Part shown: positions 5,602 through 6,841 of the stretch, piece by piece | Position numbering within the stretch: the stretch's first letter is position 1 | Layout of the letters: every line of letters begins with the position of its first letter | Source of the DNA: an uncultured Bacteroidia bacterium | GTDB lineage: Bacteria; Bacteroidota; Bacteroidia; Bacteroidales; UBA932 | Reading direction: 5' to 3' | DNA length: 6,841 bases | Assembly (NCBI GenBank): GCA_902797895.1 | Contig: CADBUS010000183.1 | Location: 1 to 6,841 of the forward strand | Program-made: the position numbers and the translations under genes | The notes under the pieces: generated by a model | Databases searched by the model: none | Told to the model about the DNA's origin: nothing | Seen by the model: only the letters and a program-made list of their open reading frames with translations

Positions 5602-6841
5602 ATGGCAAAAATGTGCGTTAAAACTCTATTGGCAGCCATATTAGCACTCGGCAGCCTCGCCCTTTCGGCAGCAGGAGCATCTGCCCAGGATACTACGGAG
5701 GTAAATCGGCTCAACGAGATTGTTATAAAGCCGGACTATAGTTATGTCCGTTGGATGCTCAGCAATATAGAGAAGAACAAGCCAAAGAATAATCCGGAGG
5801 AGTTTGACAGATACATTGGCAAGGTATATACCAAAATGGAGCTTGGAATTGCCAACGCAGAGCAAAATGTGAAAAACAAGATGCTCAGGCGCAAATTCGG
5901 TTTTGTATTTGCCTATATGGATACCTCGCAAGTCTCCGGGCAGCCCTATCTTCCCATAATGATTTCAGAGAGCACATCAAGCATATATCATCAAAAAGAA
6001 CCTACTATAAACAAGGAGGTTATAGAGGCCTCGCGAATCTCCGGAGTGCAGGAAGAGATTACCTTTGCGCAGTTCACGGGAGCAATACCAACAAAGGTCA
6101 ATCTGTATGACGATTACATAAAAATCTTCAACATACAGATACCCTCTCCTATCTCCAGAGCCAATATATTTTATAACTATTTTATAATAGACAGCCTCTC
6201 TGTTGAAGGGCGCAAGACCTACCATATAAGATTCCACCCCTCAAATCTTATCTCCACACCGGCATTGGATGGAGAGATGAGGATAGATTCTACCGATTGG
6301 GCAGTAAGGCAGATACGCGCACGCCTAAAAAAAGACTCAAATGTAAATTGGATAAAAGATCTTGTGTTGGAGTCTGATTATCACCTTGTTCCCTCTACCG
6401 ACACCGATTCTGTCTGGTTTTATAAAAATGAAAGGCTCTATGCAGATTTTTCCGTAACAATGCGCGACTCCTCAAATATGCTCTCATTTTTGGCAAGGCG
6501 ACAGACCGATTACAGCGAGCCGAGCTTTGATACCGCTATCCCTGAAGATGTTACAAAAATGAGTTCAAAAGTAAAGGTGATAGGCAACAGCTACACCACA
6601 GATGAGGAGTATTGGAAGAGCGCTCGTCCGTTCCAACTATCGGAGAGGGAGAGCAATATCTACAAGATGGTGGACTCCGTAAAGAGCGTTCCGGCCTATC
6701 ACAACATCTACTCAATAATAAATACCTTTATAAACGGCTATTACGACTTCAAATACTTTGGCATAGGCCCATATCTGAAGCTCTTTAGTTTCAATAATTT
6801 GGAGGGAGCGCGTTTTCAGTTTGGAGCCAGAACAACAGAGA
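5602..6841 (+). CDS. DUF5686-type outer-membrane protein, cut by the right window edge
   Basis: The frame is open from the ATG at 5602 to the window end (413 complete codons). Residues 1-28 form a signal peptide ending ASA before Q29. Residues about 45-300 match my memory of the DUF5686 family: KNKPKNNPEEFDRY near 58-71, IMISESTSSIYHQKEP near 119-134, ASRISG near 143-148, and the block from SPISRANIFYNYFIIDSL to TYHIRFHP (182-213) followed by DGEMRIDSTDWAVRQI. The stretch RPFQLSERESNIYKMVDSV (342-360) and GPYLKLFSFNNLEGARFQFG (389-408) lead into a beta-barrel of the surface-antigen type, most of which lies beyond the window. Many relatives carry a carboxypeptidase-regulatory-like Ig domain after the signal peptide; here it is absent and only a short LNEIVIKP segment remains. 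The role is probably at the outer membrane, but the function is undefined. An ATG at 5611 (Met4) is an alternative start. The gene is divergent from the tRNA operon. Confidence 0.85.
   Translation, partial: MAKMCVKTLLAAILALGSLALSAAGASAQDTTEVNRLNEIVIKPDYSYVRWMLSNIEKNKPKNNPEEFDRYIGKVYTKMELGIANAEQNVKNKMLRRKFGFVFAYMDTSQVSGQPYLPIMISESTSSIYHQKEPTINKEVIEASRISGVQEEITFAQFTGAIPTKVNLYDDYIKIFNIQIPSPISRANIFYNYFIIDSLSVEGRKTYHIRFHPSNLISTPALDGEMRIDSTDWAVRQIRARLKKDSNVNWIKDLVLESDYHLVPSTDTDSVWFYKNERLYADFSVTMRDSSNMLSFLARRQTDYSEPSFDTAIPEDVTKMSSKVKVIGNSYTTDEEYWKSARPFQLSERESNIYKMVDSVKSVPAYHNIYSIINTFINGYYDFKYFGIGPYLKLFSFNNLEGARFQFGARTTE

Noticed and set aside
5641..6237. Two minus-strand open frames of 96 and 86 aa opposite the DUF5686-type gene
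   Set aside because: The plus-strand frame has a signal peptide and family motifs throughout; the minus-strand frames are its mirror.
1..6841. A defence system, CRISPR array, insertion sequence or other new mobile system
   Set aside because: I find no regularly spaced repeats, transposase, integrase, nuclease or toxin-antitoxin-like genes. The contents are envelope proteins, one acyltransferase and a tRNA.

Overview
The window looks like chromosomal DNA of a member of the Bacteroidota, most likely the order Bacteroidales. Four things point there: the families present (a DUF5106-type lipoprotein with a thioredoxin end, a DUF5686-type outer-membrane protein, and a peptidase/propeller/barrel protein typical of this phylum), promoter-like TAnnTTTG boxes in the one real intergenic gap, little Shine-Dalgarno signal before the starts, and a tRNA gene without an encoded CCA. 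I cannot name the genus. Isoleucine is coded mostly by ATA in the gene where I counted it.

Layout. The minus strand carries a tight run read from right to left: tRNA-Gln(TTG) at 5513-5443; then, after only 10 bases, a 351-aa redox lipoprotein (5432-4377); after 66 bases a 1074-aa secreted protein (4310-1086) that combines a zinc-peptidase-like HExxH region, a propeller-like middle and an outer-membrane beta-barrel end; after 29 bases a LuxE/PaaK-type acyltransferase (1056 to beyond base 1, cut by the window edge very near its C-terminus). On the plus strand a DUF5686-type outer-membrane protein starts at 5602 and runs off the right edge. The 88 bases between the tRNA and this gene hold two divergent promoter-like signals whose -33 boxes share one base.

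How the parts may work together. Three of the four proteins are built for the envelope: an outer-membrane or periplasmic lipoprotein with a CxxC thioredoxin site and two beta-barrel proteins. The acyltransferase is the only cytoplasmic enzyme and may belong to a pathway continuing to the left. The spacing suggests that the tRNA and the three minus-strand genes share one transcript, so that processing of the tRNA 3' end would create the lipoprotein mRNA's 5' end. The start of the lipoprotein gene repeats the tRNA's 5' acceptor strand and could pair with its 3' acceptor strand, the most unusual local feature I found.

I see no mobile element, CRISPR array, prophage gene or integrase. Apart from the tRNA-mRNA arrangement and the peptidase-barrel protein, this looks like ordinary core or near-core Bacteroidales sequence rather than a defence or accessory island.
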